A program made the translations under genes and the position numbers. From JBELMB01 sp042088665 (lineage in GTDB: Bacteria > Pseudomonadota > Alphaproteobacteria > Rhodobacterales > Rhodobacteraceae): 19,120 nucleotides of DNA. The stretch lies in assembly GCA_042088665.1 (NCBI GenBank), contig JBELMB010000096.1, forward strand, positions 1 to 19,120, written 5' to 3'. Shown here piece after piece: positions 6,621-13,999 of the stretch (positions within the stretch are counted from its first letter, which is position 1; each line of letters opens with the position of its first letter). The notes under the pieces were generated by a model. The model had not been told where the DNA came from. It saw only the letters and a program-made list of their open reading frames with translations, and made no database searches.

Positions 6621-7940
6621 ATGCGCACCCAGATCAGCCCGGAAAACGGCCCAGAAAACGGCCCGGAAGAAAACCCTGAGACCGTCCTCCCCCAGCCAGA
6701 TCCAATGCCCGGATTCGCGCGCAGGTTTCACAAGGCCTCTGACGCGTCCGAAGACGTCGGGGCCGATGCCGGGCAGGAGTTGGTGAACCGGGACGCCTCC
6801 CGCGATACCGACGGGGCGCTTCAGACAGCGCAGCGTATCGTTTCGCCCGAGGACAAGGGGGAGGGGTCGGTCGAGGTCAGCGAAGACAGCTTTTTCTCTC
6901 TGACGGACTGGGAACTCGGCCGCCCGGCGACCGCCCTGAAAGGCGCGCAATGGAGCGGGGGCGTGCGCGGCGCGCAAAGCGCATGGTCCGCGACAGGCAA
7001 GGCATCAGCAGAACCCGCGCCGGAAACCGCAGCGGGGCCCCCGTCCCAGACGGACACCCCTGCTGCAGAGGGGGATTTCTTTGGGTCACCCGAGAGCCTG
7101 ATTAAAGACACCCGTGTTGCTGAACCCGTTTTCGACACCGGGCCTGTCGCCTCCCCAAAGGAGGCCACTGCGGAAGCGCAAACCGGCGACACGCAAAGCG
7201 ACACCCTGTCGACACCGGTGGCGAACGATGTCCAAGCCGAGACATCCCAGACCGCGCCAGCCTCAGCCACTGAGACGGAACACAGCCCCAAGGAGCACCC
7301 CATCCCAGAAACGCAGGTTCTGTCGCAGAGCAATTCAGGCGCAGCAGATACCGGACCCTCAGAAGGGCCACTCGGTCTTGGGGGGGAAACGGATCTCCCG
7401 CTTTGCGACTTGCCAGACAGCCCGCCCGATCCCAACGTCACAGCGGTGCAATCCGAACTGGCAGCACCAGACGACACAGCGCCGGAGGGCTTTTCTGACC
7501 TGCCGCTCTGCGATCTGCCAGACGGCCCGCCCAACGGCATCGCCGCCGAGACACCCCCAGACGACACAGCGCCCGATGGCTTCCCCGACCTGCCGCTCTG
7601 CGATCTGCCGGATAGCCCGCCCAATAGCACCACAACCGAGACACCCCCAGACGACACAGCGCCCGATGGCTTCCCCGACCTGCCGCTCTGCGATCTGCCG
7701 GATAGCCCGCCCAATAGCACCACAACCGAGACACCCCCAGACGACACAGCGCCCGATGGCTTCCCCGACCTGCCGCTCGGCGATCTGCCGGACGGCCCGC
7801 CCGACAGCCTGTCAGAAAAGGCCTTGCCCGGCATCTTGATGGATGCGCTTTGTAACCAGACGCCAGACCCTGAGGCGGCGCCCGCCGATAGCCTCGCGTT
7901 GCAGGACGACGACCACGAAGACAGCTTTGTCTTTGGCTGA
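6621..7940 (+). CDS. Acidic, low-complexity protein with tandem 30-residue repeats
   Basis: A 439-residue protein of no recognised family. It is rich in Asp, Pro, Thr, Ser, Ala and Glu, has no signal peptide or membrane segment, and is probably disordered. The N-terminus carries a short PENG repeat. A more ordered-looking stretch (SFFSLTDWELGRPATALKG) lies at about residues 89-107. The C-terminal third has five copies of DLPL(C/G)DLPD, at residues 258, 293, 323, 353 and 383; the last four are spaced exactly 30 residues apart. The first four copies carry a cysteine, the last a glycine. The protein ends in an acidic tail with SFVFG. The ATG at 6621 has only a weak GAGAG upstream; ATG 6705 is an alternative that would remove the PENG repeat. 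It is convergent with the next gene, 15 bp away. Possible roles (scaffold, surface or effector protein) are guesses. Confidence 0.65.
   Translation: MRTQISPENGPENGPEENPETVLPQPDPMPGFARRFHKASDASEDVGADAGQELVNRDASRDTDGALQTAQRIVSPEDKGEGSVEVSEDSFFSLTDWELGRPATALKGAQWSGGVRGAQSAWSATGKASAEPAPETAAGPPSQTDTPAAEGDFFGSPESLIKDTRVAEPVFDTGPVASPKEATAEAQTGDTQSDTLSTPVANDVQAETSQTAPASATETEHSPKEHPIPETQVLSQSNSGAADTGPSEGPLGLGGETDLPLCDLPDSPPDPNVTAVQSELAAPDDTAPEGFSDLPLCDLPDGPPNGIAAETPPDDTAPDGFPDLPLCDLPDSPPNSTTTETPPDDTAPDGFPDLPLCDLPDSPPNSTTTETPPDDTAPDGFPDLPLGDLPDGPPDSLSEKALPGILMDALCNQTPDPEAAPADSLALQDDDHEDSFVFG
6641..6676 (+). repeat. 12-bp tandem microrepeat (PENG-coding)
   Basis: Two close copies, GGAAAACGGCCC and AGAAAACGGCCC, and a degenerate third (GGAAGAAAACCC). 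Read on the plus strand they encode PENG. The minus-strand reading, GGCC followed by a T-rich stretch, resembles the 12-bp repeats at 15871-15930 between pgi and pgl. Confidence 0.55.
7471..7806 (+). repeat. 90-bp tandem repeat array inside the acidic protein gene
   Basis: Units begin with ACGACACAGC at 7471, 7561, 7651 and 7741, an exact 90-bp period. Units 7561-7650 and 7651-7740 are identical at every base by eye. The identity under a 90-bp shift runs from about 7546/7636 to 7688/7778. The first unit is diverged and the last is partial. The period is a multiple of three, so copy number can change without breaking the frame. Confidence 0.95.
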
Positions 7941-7955
7941 CGACCGCGCGCCTTG

Positions 7956-8732
7956 TTACCGTCCTTCGTAAGAGGCCGGGCGCTTCTCCATGAAGGCCAC
8001 GACACCTTCCTTGAAGTCGCGGGTCTTGCCGCATTCCCCTTGCAGGCGTGCTTCGACCCGCAACTGCTCTTCGAGGTCATTGTCGAAGGACCCCCGCATC
8101 GCCTGTTTGACCCGCGCATAGGCCGCGGTCGGGCCCTTGGCAAGGTGCTGCGCCCGGCCCGCCACATGAGCGACAAAGCCATCGTCCGGCACGGATTCCC
8201 AGATCATGCCCCAGTCGTCCGCCTGCTGCGCAGTGATCTTCTCCGCAAAGAGCGCGGCGCCCATGGCCTTGGCCAGCCCCATCTGGCGCGGCAGCACCCA
8301 TGTGCCGCCCGCATCCGGGATCAGGCCAATGCGCGTGAAGGCCTGCAGGAAGAACGCGCTTTCGGATGCGATCACGACATCCGCGGCGAGCGCAAGATTG
8401 GCCCCTGCCCCGGCTGCGGCCCCGTTGACTGCGCAGATCGTCGGCACCGGGCAGTCGATGATTGCGCGCAGCATCGGCACATATTCATCGCGCAACGTCC
8501 GCTCCAGATCGAGATTGCCGACGTTGGCCCGGTCGCCCAGATCCTGGCCCGAACAGAACGCCCGCCCTGCACCGGTCAAGACCACCACGCGCGCCTCGCG
8601 GCCCCCGCGGATGACGGCATCGGTGATCTCGGCCCGCATCTGCGTGTTGAGCGCGTTCATTACGTCCGGACGGTTCAAAGTGACCTGCGCGACACCATCG
8701 GTCAGGTCATAAGTGATCATGTCGTATTGCAT
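7956..8732 (-). CDS. Enoyl-CoA hydratase/isomerase, PaaG-like
   Basis: A 258-residue crotonase-fold enzyme acting on CoA thioesters in the cytoplasm. The oxyanion-hole segments are FCSGQDL (59-65) and NGAAAGAGANLALAAD (103-118). The sequence IGLIPDAGGTWVLPR (135-149) is characteristic of the PaaG branch: Asp140 aligns with the catalytic aspartate of ring-1,2-epoxyphenylacetyl-CoA isomerase, rather than the two glutamates of classical hydratases. No other phenylacetate genes (paaABCDE, paaZ) are in the window, so the physiological substrate is open and it could serve general fatty-acid or aromatic-CoA metabolism. A GAGGAG ribosome-binding site about 6 bases before the ATG at 8732 fixes the start. 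A 116-bp gap separates it from the DUF2087 gene upstream on the same strand. Confidence 0.9.
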   Translation of the reverse strand: MQYDMITYDLTDGVAQVTLNRPDVMNALNTQMRAEITDAVIRGGREARVVVLTGAGRAFCSGQDLGDRANVGNLDLERTLRDEYVPMLRAIIDCPVPTICAVNGAAAGAGANLALAADVVIASESAFFLQAFTRIGLIPDAGGTWVLPRQMGLAKAMGAALFAEKITAQQADDWGMIWESVPDDGFVAHVAGRAQHLAKGPTAAYARVKQAMRGSFDNDLEEQLRVEARLQGECGKTRDFKEGVVAFMEKRPASYEGR

Positions 8733-8848
8733 CAGAAGCTCCTCTATTCGCGCGCATCAAACACCGGGTCACCGCCAGACGCAAAGTGAAACACTGCGTC
8801 ACAACGCGGTGGCCTGCAAAGGTCACCACTCCGGGACCGGCGGGTAGG

Positions 8849-9352
8849 TCAGGGTTTCAGGATCCGTGTGATCAGGGCCCGCGCCTCGCTGGGGGGGCGC
8901 TGTTCGATGCGCTGGTAGACCCGACCGTCAGTGGTGCGCGTCAGCATGCGGTGCTCGATCATGGCGCGGCGGATCTGCGCCGCATCGCGAAAGCTGCACA
9001 GACCGTGGATCAGCGCGCTGACCTCGCGTTCGGTCATCTCCGACCCCGCAGGCATTTGCGCCCAGATGACCCAGAGGCAGAGTGCCTGCACGCTGGTCTT
9101 GGCGGGCCATTCGGCAAACCGGCCCATGTCGTCAAAGTAACGCGCAGCGCGGGTGACGGCCCGGTCATCCGGCGCCTCCTGAGGCGTTTCTTCGAGGCGG
9201 GCCTTGAGGTGCTGGTAGTTGCGGTATCCCGCGGCGCGGGCAATCAGGCCCAGCATTTCCGAATGCGAAGGCGGATCGCGCAGTTCACTGCGCAGGGATT
9301 TCGCAAATGCTGACAGGTCTGGAATGACCAGGGCAATGGGGTCTCGTGACAT
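8849..9352 (-). CDS. DUF2087-domain protein, possible DNA-binding regulator
   Basis: A 167-residue protein. The C-terminal part (about 73-154), starting FDDMGRFAEWPAK and containing ALIHGLCSFRDAAQIRRAMIEHRML, matches the DUF2087 pattern, a winged-helix-like domain often fused to regulators. The N-terminal part (about 10-55) with DLSAFAKSLRSEL and ARAAGYRNYQHLKARL is a short helical domain that co-occurs with it. Function is not established; a transcription or stress regulator is an inference. The start at 9352 is chosen over an upstream ATG at 9454 because AGAGGACGTC precedes it with good spacing and the upstream extension (VDVALSRYPWTRAAL) has no family similarity. It sits between paaG-like and ccmH, same strand, 220 bp from ccmH. 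Confidence 0.82.
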   Translation of the reverse strand: MSRDPIALVIPDLSAFAKSLRSELRDPPSHSEMLGLIARAAGYRNYQHLKARLEETPQEAPDDRAVTRAARYFDDMGRFAEWPAKTSVQALCLWVIWAQMPAGSEMTEREVSALIHGLCSFRDAAQIRRAMIEHRMLTRTTDGRVYQRIEQRPPSEARALITRILKP

Positions 9353-9572
9353 GACGTCCTCTTGATCCGATACCCGTACCCCGGCGCGCGGAGTCTGGAG
9401 GGCCGCCCTTGTCCATGGGTATCGTGACAAGGCCACGTCCACGAAGATCATCATCGCAGGTTTAGCAAACTGGCGGCGCCTGGGTGAACTGCGGACCCAC
9501 CAGGGTCATACCAAGACAAGCCTGCACCGTCCATGCTCCAGTTGCCGGGCTCAGACAGAAGTCAATTGCGCC

Positions 9573-10049
9573 CTACCGCGCGTCGTCTTCCAGAATTTCT
9601 GCCAGACGCTTTTCCTCGTCCGCGCTCAGGGTGCCTTCCGAAACGGGGGCCGCTCTGGCACGGCTGCGTACGTAGAAGATCCCCAGCAAGAGCGCGATGA
9701 GAAACAACCCCGGGCCAGAGGCCCAAAGCAGCCAGTTCCAGCCTCCGGTGGTCGGCTGCAACAGCACGAATTCGCCGTAGCGCGCCACGATGTAGGCCAC
9801 CGTTTCTTCGTCGGTGTCACCGGCAACCAGTCTCTCCCGGACAAGCAGGCGCAGGTCCCGCGCGAGCGAGGCGTTGCTCTCGTCGATGCTTTCATTCTGG
9901 CAGACCAGGCAGCGCAATCCCTCAGAGATCTGGCGCGCCCGCGCCTCCAACGCCGGATCCTCCAGCACTTCGTCAGGTTGCACCGCAGAGACCGGAGAGA
10001 CCTGCGCCACGCAGACCAGCATCAGGAGGGCGACAAGACCGGCGCGCAT
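9573..10049 (-). CDS. ccmH: Cytochrome c maturation protein CcmH
   Basis: CcmH is a membrane-anchored periplasmic thiol protein that reduces apocytochrome c so heme can be ligated, working with CcmF. In the 158-residue form there is a signal peptide or anchor (MRAGLVALLMLVCVAQV), the redox motif LRCLVCQNE with Cys47 and Cys50, a helical DEETVAYIVARYGEFVLL region, and one C-terminal membrane helix (about 107-127). The family consensus is LRCPVCQN; here Leu replaces Pro. An alternative start at 10118 overlaps the ccmF stop as ATGA and could be used by translational coupling. It would add 23 residues before the signal sequence, encoded partly by a palindromic repeat element, so the shorter form is preferred. 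No clear Shine-Dalgarno precedes 10049. Confidence 0.9.
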   Translation of the reverse strand: MRAGLVALLMLVCVAQVSPVSAVQPDEVLEDPALEARARQISEGLRCLVCQNESIDESNASLARDLRLLVRERLVAGDTDEETVAYIVARYGEFVLLQPTTGGWNWLLWASGPGLFLIALLLGIFYVRSRARAAPVSEGTLSADEEKRLAEILEDDAR

Positions 10050-10064
10050 AACGCGCAACACAGC

Positions 10065-10090
10065 GTAGCCCGGGGTTACACCCCGGGTTG
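10065..10090. repeat. REP-like palindromic element in the ccmF-ccmH junction
   Basis: GTAGCCCGGGGTTACACCCC followed by GGG: a 7-bp GC stem (10069-10075 with 10081-10087) around TTACA, with a GTAG lead. It closely resembles the element at 14000-14021 (GTAGCGCGGGG, TTA, CCCCGCG). As RNA it would form a hairpin between the ccmF stop and the preferred ccmH start and could affect coupling or mRNA stability. Confidence 0.6.
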
Positions 10091-10114
10091 CTGCAAGGAT
10101 CATTGCCAGGCCGC

Positions 10115-12082
10115 TCATTCCGCGGGCACGCCTTGTGCCGGCGCACGCTTTTTTGCCCCCGCCGCGACGCGGTAACGACGGTCGGTCAGACTCAGCAATC
10201 CGCCCAGCGCCATAAAGATAGCGCCCGCCCAGATCCAGTTCGCCAATGGTTTGATATAGGTGCGCATCACCCAGCCGCCGTTCTGCTGCGGATCGCCAAT
10301 CACGACGTAGACATCCCGCAAGAAACGATAGTCGATCGCCGCTTCCGTGGTGGGCATCTGTGCCACGGGGTAATCCCGCTTTTCCGGGAACAACACGGCG
10401 ATCTGTTCGCCACCCCGCCGCAGGATCACTTCACCCATGATCGACACGTAGTTGGGTCCCTGCACCCGCTGCACATCCACCAGTTCCAACTCGAACGCGC
10501 CCACTTCGAAAGGCGCGCCGACCTGTGCCACGCGGATATCCTCGGATTCCCATGCCATCAGCCCGGCGACCCCGACAAAGGTCACGCCAAGCCCGGCATG
10601 GGCAACAGCCTTGCCCCAATCCGCGCGCGGCAGACGCAGCAGCCGCCGCAGATCGCGCGACTGGCCCGTGCGCGAAATCAGATCCGTGAGGCTGCCCGCC
10701 ACCAGCCAGACGCCGAGGAAGACCCCGACAGGCCCCAGCAGGCTGCGCCCGGTCTGCAGCGTCCAGACCAGCCCAAGCAGCAGAACCGCCAGCACAAAGG
10801 CCGGTGTCAGCTGGCGCAGTACCTTTGGGATCGTGCCGCGCTTCCAGCCGATCATGGCGCCCACGGGCAGGATGAGTCCCAGCACCACCATGAAGGGTGT
10901 GAACGCCATATTGAAGAACGGTGGCCCCACCGACAGCTTCCGATCCCAGATCATCTCCGCCACCAGCGGCCACATGGTCCCGACGAACACCACGAAGGAC
11001 GAGACCGCCAGCAGGATATTGTTCGACACCAGCGCGCTTTCACGGCTGACGACGCCGAACACGCCCTTGGCCTCCATCGCCTGCGCCCGCGCGGCAAACA
11101 GCGTCAAGGCCCCGCCGGTAAAGAACACAAGGATCATCAGGATGAAGACACCGCGTTCCGGATCATTCGCAAAGGCATGCACGGAGGTCAGCAGACCCGA
11201 GCGCACGATAAAGGTACCGATCAGCGAAAATCCGAAAGCGAGGATGGCAAGCAGGATGGTCCAGTTCTTCAGTGCCTCGCGCTTTTCCACCACGATGGCG
11301 GAATGCAGCAGCGCCGCAGCAAAGAGCCATGGCATGAAAGACGCGTTCTCGACGGGGTCCCAGAACCAAAAGCCGCCCCAGCCCAACTCGTAATAGGCCC
11401 ACCAGGAGCCCAGCGCGATACCGATGGTCAAAAAGATCCAGGCCGCCAGCGTCCAGGGCCGCACCCAGCGGCCCCAGGCCGCGTCCACGCGCCCTTCGAT
11501 CAGCGCCGCCACCGCAAAGCTGAAACAGATGCTCAGCCCGACGTACCCAAGGTAGAGAAACGGTGGATGGAAGGCGAGGCCGGGATCTTGCAGCAGCGGG
11601 TTGAGATCTTGCCCGTCGAATGGCGGCACAGACACCCGGACAAACGGGTTGGAGGTAAACAGGATGAAGGCAAAAAATGCAGCGGCAACAGAGGATTGCA
11701 CCGCAAGCACCCGCGCCCGCAACGTCGGTGGAATGTTGGAACCGAACCATGCCGCCATGGCCCCGAACAGCGCAAGGATCAGCACCCACAACAGCATGGA
11801 CCCTTCGTGGTTGCCCCAGACACCGGACACCTTGTACAGCATCGGCTTGTCAGAATGGCTGTTGACGACCACCAGCTGAACAGAGAAATCCGACACCACA
11901 AAGGCATAAGTCAGCGCCGCAAAGGACACGGCCACCAGCAGGAACTGAGCCGTGGCGGCGGGTTCGGCAATGGCCATCCAGCCCGGCCATCGGTAGTGCG
12001 CGCCGATCAGCGGCACCACCGCTTGCACCAGCGAGACGAGAAAAGCGAGGATGAGGGCGAAGTGTCCGAATTCTGCAATCAT
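10115..12082 (-). CDS. ccmF: Heme lyase subunit CcmF
   Basis: CcmF is the large inner-membrane core of the system I cytochrome c synthetase, joining heme from CcmE to the CXXCH of apocytochromes in the periplasm. The protein has 655 residues, the usual length, with many membrane helices. The WWD heme-handling motif is WGGFWFWDPVENASFMPW (235-252). Conserved histidines are His172 (FHPPFLYLGY), His260 (AALLHSA), His302 (SVHAFANDPERG) and His495 (AVAHAGLG), close to His173, 261, 303 and 491 of E. coli CcmF. AAGGGT precedes the ATG at 12082. The N-terminus MIAEFGHFALILA is typical. ccmE is not adjacent; the gene upstream is a GTA-type holin, with a terminator-like hairpin between them. Confidence 0.97.
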   Translation of the reverse strand: MIAEFGHFALILAFLVSLVQAVVPLIGAHYRWPGWMAIAEPAATAQFLLVAVSFAALTYAFVVSDFSVQLVVVNSHSDKPMLYKVSGVWGNHEGSMLLWVLILALFGAMAAWFGSNIPPTLRARVLAVQSSVAAAFFAFILFTSNPFVRVSVPPFDGQDLNPLLQDPGLAFHPPFLYLGYVGLSICFSFAVAALIEGRVDAAWGRWVRPWTLAAWIFLTIGIALGSWWAYYELGWGGFWFWDPVENASFMPWLFAAALLHSAIVVEKREALKNWTILLAILAFGFSLIGTFIVRSGLLTSVHAFANDPERGVFILMILVFFTGGALTLFAARAQAMEAKGVFGVVSRESALVSNNILLAVSSFVVFVGTMWPLVAEMIWDRKLSVGPPFFNMAFTPFMVVLGLILPVGAMIGWKRGTIPKVLRQLTPAFVLAVLLLGLVWTLQTGRSLLGPVGVFLGVWLVAGSLTDLISRTGQSRDLRRLLRLPRADWGKAVAHAGLGVTFVGVAGLMAWESEDIRVAQVGAPFEVGAFELELVDVQRVQGPNYVSIMGEVILRRGGEQIAVLFPEKRDYPVAQMPTTEAAIDYRFLRDVYVVIGDPQQNGGWVMRTYIKPLANWIWAGAIFMALGGLLSLTDRRYRVAAGAKKRAPAQGVPAE

Positions 12083-12099
12083 ACCCTTGTTATAGATGC

Positions 12100-12132
12100 C
12101 ACGAAAATGCGGGCCAATCTAAATTGGCCCGC
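12100..12132 (-). terminator. Hairpin between holin gene and ccmF, possible terminator
   Basis: A 10-bp perfect stem (GCGGGCCAAT at 12109-12118 with 12123-12132) closes a CTAA loop. On the minus strand it is followed by ATTTTCG, a short T-run. It lies 136 bp downstream of the holin stop and 27 bp upstream of ccmF, so it could end the muramidase-holin transcript. The T-run is short, so the terminator call is moderate. Confidence 0.5.
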
Positions 12133-12267
12133 GGGTCTGTTCACATTGTCGCGGGCTGGGGCGCGGGCGGGCACACGGACTGGCACGCGTGCTGGCCCCG
12201 GTGATCTGGCGATTGACGCTCAACCCGCGCCGATTGGCCCCGGCCCCTGCCGCCCAGAACGCAACAC

Positions 12268-12858
12268 TCAGGGCAGTTGCACCCGCGCCCCGGCGTCGCG
12301 CCAGTCAGAGAGCGCCGGATTGCGCTCTGCCCCAGTGTCCAGATCTGGTGTCTGCGCCTCCTGCGGCACCGGCCCTGCCTCTGGCGTGATGTCGCGCAGG
12401 GCCTCGACGTCGCGAACGGTCTGCATGACCTGTGGCACGGCAGCCATCGTCGCCGCGATTTCCCGCTGGAACTCCTGCCCCTTGGCTTGATGACGCGCGC
12501 CGAAGTAAAAACTCACGATGGCCGCAAGCAACCACCAGAGCGGCTCCGGCACCAATGCGATGCCGGCCATGCGCGCAGCAAACCAGACCGGGTCGACCAT
12601 GGCCGAGACAAACAGCGCCAGAGTGCCCAGCGCCATGGCTGGCCGCGGAATGCGGTTCAGCGCATCCATCAACCGGTCAAAGCCGCTGCGACGCGCCACG
12701 CGGAACTCCTGGCCAAACTGCCCCAGGGCCGCGGAACGCATGTCAGCAGTGCGCTTGGCCTCCGCTTCGGCGTTGACGCGAAACACTTCTGCCGTCTCTG
12801 CGACAACGTTTCTTCCATTGCCGAAAACGGCGCCCAACAAGGCTTCGATCAATCCCAT
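12268..12858 (-). CDS. GTA-type 3TM holin
   Basis: A 196-residue protein matching the GTA_holin_3TM family, the holin used by Rhodobacterales gene transfer agents to let the endolysin reach the cell wall. An amphipathic N-terminal region (MGLIEALLGAVFGNGRNVV, then a charged helix to about residue 70) precedes three short hydrophobic segments at about 74-88, 90-104 and 106-121, including PLWWLLAAIVSFYFGAR. A soluble tail rich in Pro, Glu and Asp ends the protein. The reading frame overlaps the muramidase stop by 10 bp, so the two are translationally coupled. No phage or GTA structural genes are in the window. In R. capsulatus the GTA lysis pair is likewise outside the main GTA cluster. Confidence 0.87.
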   Translation of the reverse strand: MGLIEALLGAVFGNGRNVVAETAEVFRVNAEAEAKRTADMRSAALGQFGQEFRVARRSGFDRLMDALNRIPRPAMALGTLALFVSAMVDPVWFAARMAGIALVPEPLWWLLAAIVSFYFGARHQAKGQEFQREIAATMAAVPQVMQTVRDVEALRDITPEAGPVPQEAQTPDLDTGAERNPALSDWRDAGARVQLP

Positions 12859-13469
12859 GCTGCCACCCGAGCGTCAAACTCGGCCTCCGTCAAATGATAA
12901 CGCCGCGAGATGAACTCCTCTGCGCGCTTGATCCAGCCGCCCTTGCCGCCGGCCCGGGTGCGCGCGTATTTGCGTGAGGCCGGGCGTTGATCGGCGAGGC
13001 GGAAGTAGTAGTTGCGCCGCGCGATCCCGTAGGCATCCGCCATATGGTTCGGAGCGTTGGCGTAAGCCCGCGCCGTGGCGGCAATGGTGCGTGGGCCGAT
13101 CGCGCCGTCGACGCTGACCGTCTCGCCCATCTGCCGCAACAGACGCTGCAGGATCTTCACCGCGTTGCTGCCCGCGTTGACATACATGTCAAAGACCGAA
13201 GCCTGCAGCGCCTCGGGAAGCTCCGCGATACGCGGACGCAAAAAGTAGTGGGTCAGGAAGATCTCGACCGCCTGCCCGCGCGAGATCCGCCGCACGTCTT
13301 CGGCGTCGACCCGTCCATCACCGGTAAGATCCAGACCAAGCCGCCGCATCGTGTGGATCGTGACGCCAAATTTCGTGGCCCCGCCGGGATCGTCGGGATC
13401 GTTGACATAGCCACCCTCGCGGGCGACGATTTCTTCGGCCATATGCCGCACATCCAGCGCTGCCGCCAT
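12849..13469 (-). CDS. GTA-type endolysin: holin-associated N-acetylmuramidase (GH108)
   Basis: A 206-residue peptidoglycan hydrolase that cuts glycan strands to lyse the cell. The GH108 domain starts with AREGGYVNDPDDPGGATKFG (16-35); Glu18 is the expected catalytic acid. The C-terminal half holds a PG_binding_3-type domain (ALQASVFDMYVNAG, 88-101, and the conserved DGAIGPRTI, 121-129). A tail with RPASRKYARTRAGGKGGWI is typical of the holin-associated group. An EF-hand-like loop lies at 47-58. No signal peptide is present, so export depends on the holin downstream. The ATG at 13469 is preceded by GGAG seven bases upstream; a TTG two codons earlier is also in frame. A half-site resembling CtrA boxes lies 51-64 bp upstream. 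It is divergent from the cupin gene, 81 bp apart. Confidence 0.92.
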   Translation of the reverse strand: MAAALDVRHMAEEIVAREGGYVNDPDDPGGATKFGVTIHTMRRLGLDLTGDGRVDAEDVRRISRGQAVEIFLTHYFLRPRIAELPEALQASVFDMYVNAGSNAVKILQRLLRQMGETVSVDGAIGPRTIAATARAYANAPNHMADAYGIARRNYYFRLADQRPASRKYARTRAGGKGGWIKRAEEFISRRYHLTEAEFDARVAAWD

Positions 13470-13519
13470 CTGCAAACTCCTGCCTACCGAGGGATAAGGA
13501 CAGGCTCAGGCTGCGCGCG

Positions 13520-13533
13520 CGCGGTTAATCAAT
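13520..13533. promoter_or_regulatory. CtrA-like half-site upstream of the muramidase
   Basis: On the minus strand this reads ATTGATTAACCGCG, containing TTAAC, and matches 13 of 14 bases with 6327-6340. The second TTAA half seven bases away is poor (TGAG on the plus strand), so it is only a half-site. It lies 51-64 bp upstream of the muramidase ATG, a reasonable promoter position. Confidence 0.25.
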
Positions 13534-13550
13534 CTTGAGAGGAGCGTACG

Positions 13551-13991
13551 GTGCCCCTGAACAGCGCAATGTCGGGCGAAGAGATCATCGCCCTTCTGGA
13601 CCTCGCGCCCCACCCCGAGGGTGGGCATTATCGTCAGACATGGCAAGCGGAGACAACGGCGACAGAGCGGGCCGCCGGCACCTGCATCTACTTCCTGCTG
13701 CAAGCCGGGGAACGCAGCCATTGGCACCGCGTGGACGCGGCGGAGATCTGGCACCACTATGCCGGGGCTCCTTTGATCTTGTCACTGTCAGCCGAGGAAA
13801 CCGGCCCGCGGCAGGATCATGTGCTGGGCCCCGATCTCGCCACGGGGGCCCGACCGCAAATCATCGTGTCGCCGCACCACTGGCAGGCGGCACACAGCCT
13901 TGGTGACTGGACATTGGTGGGATGCACCGTCTCTCCCGGCTTCCAATTCGCAGGTTTCACCTTGGCGACCCCGGGTTTCGACATCCCGTGA
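13551..13991 (+). CDS. DUF985 cupin-fold protein
   Basis: A 146-residue protein of the DUF985 cupin family. The hallmark LDLAPHPEGGHYRQTW (16-31) is followed by SHWHRVDAAEIWHHYAG (56-72), whose histidines and Glu65 form a cupin metal-site-like cluster, and later by VGCTVSPGFQFAGF, the second cupin strand pair. No reaction is firmly assigned to the family; a sugar- or nucleotide-sugar-related epimerase-like or metal-binding role is sometimes suggested but is not shown here. The GTG at 13551 is chosen because GAGAGGAG lies seven bases upstream; the ATG at 13569 has no such site. It is divergent from the muramidase and convergent with pgi. Confidence 0.88.
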   Translation: MPLNSAMSGEEIIALLDLAPHPEGGHYRQTWQAETTATERAAGTCIYFLLQAGERSHWHRVDAAEIWHHYAGAPLILSLSAEETGPRQDHVLGPDLATGARPQIIVSPHHWQAAHSLGDWTLVGCTVSPGFQFAGFTLATPGFDIP

Positions 13992-13999
13992 GACAGGGG

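Noticed and set aside
7471..7806. CRISPR array
   Set aside because: The units are directly adjacent with no unique spacers, and the 90-bp period keeps one protein frame.
6821..8182. Long minus-strand open frame (453 codons) across the repeat protein gene and into the paaG-like gene
   Set aside because: Its Ser/Gly-rich translation is the antisense of the 90-bp repeats, and its upstream part is the wrong frame of a clear enoyl-CoA hydratase.
10088..12490. 800-codon plus-strand open frame
   Set aside because: It is antisense to ccmF, whose motifs and histidines are unmistakable. The translation is His/Arg/Gln-rich, as expected for the reverse of a GC-rich membrane protein gene.
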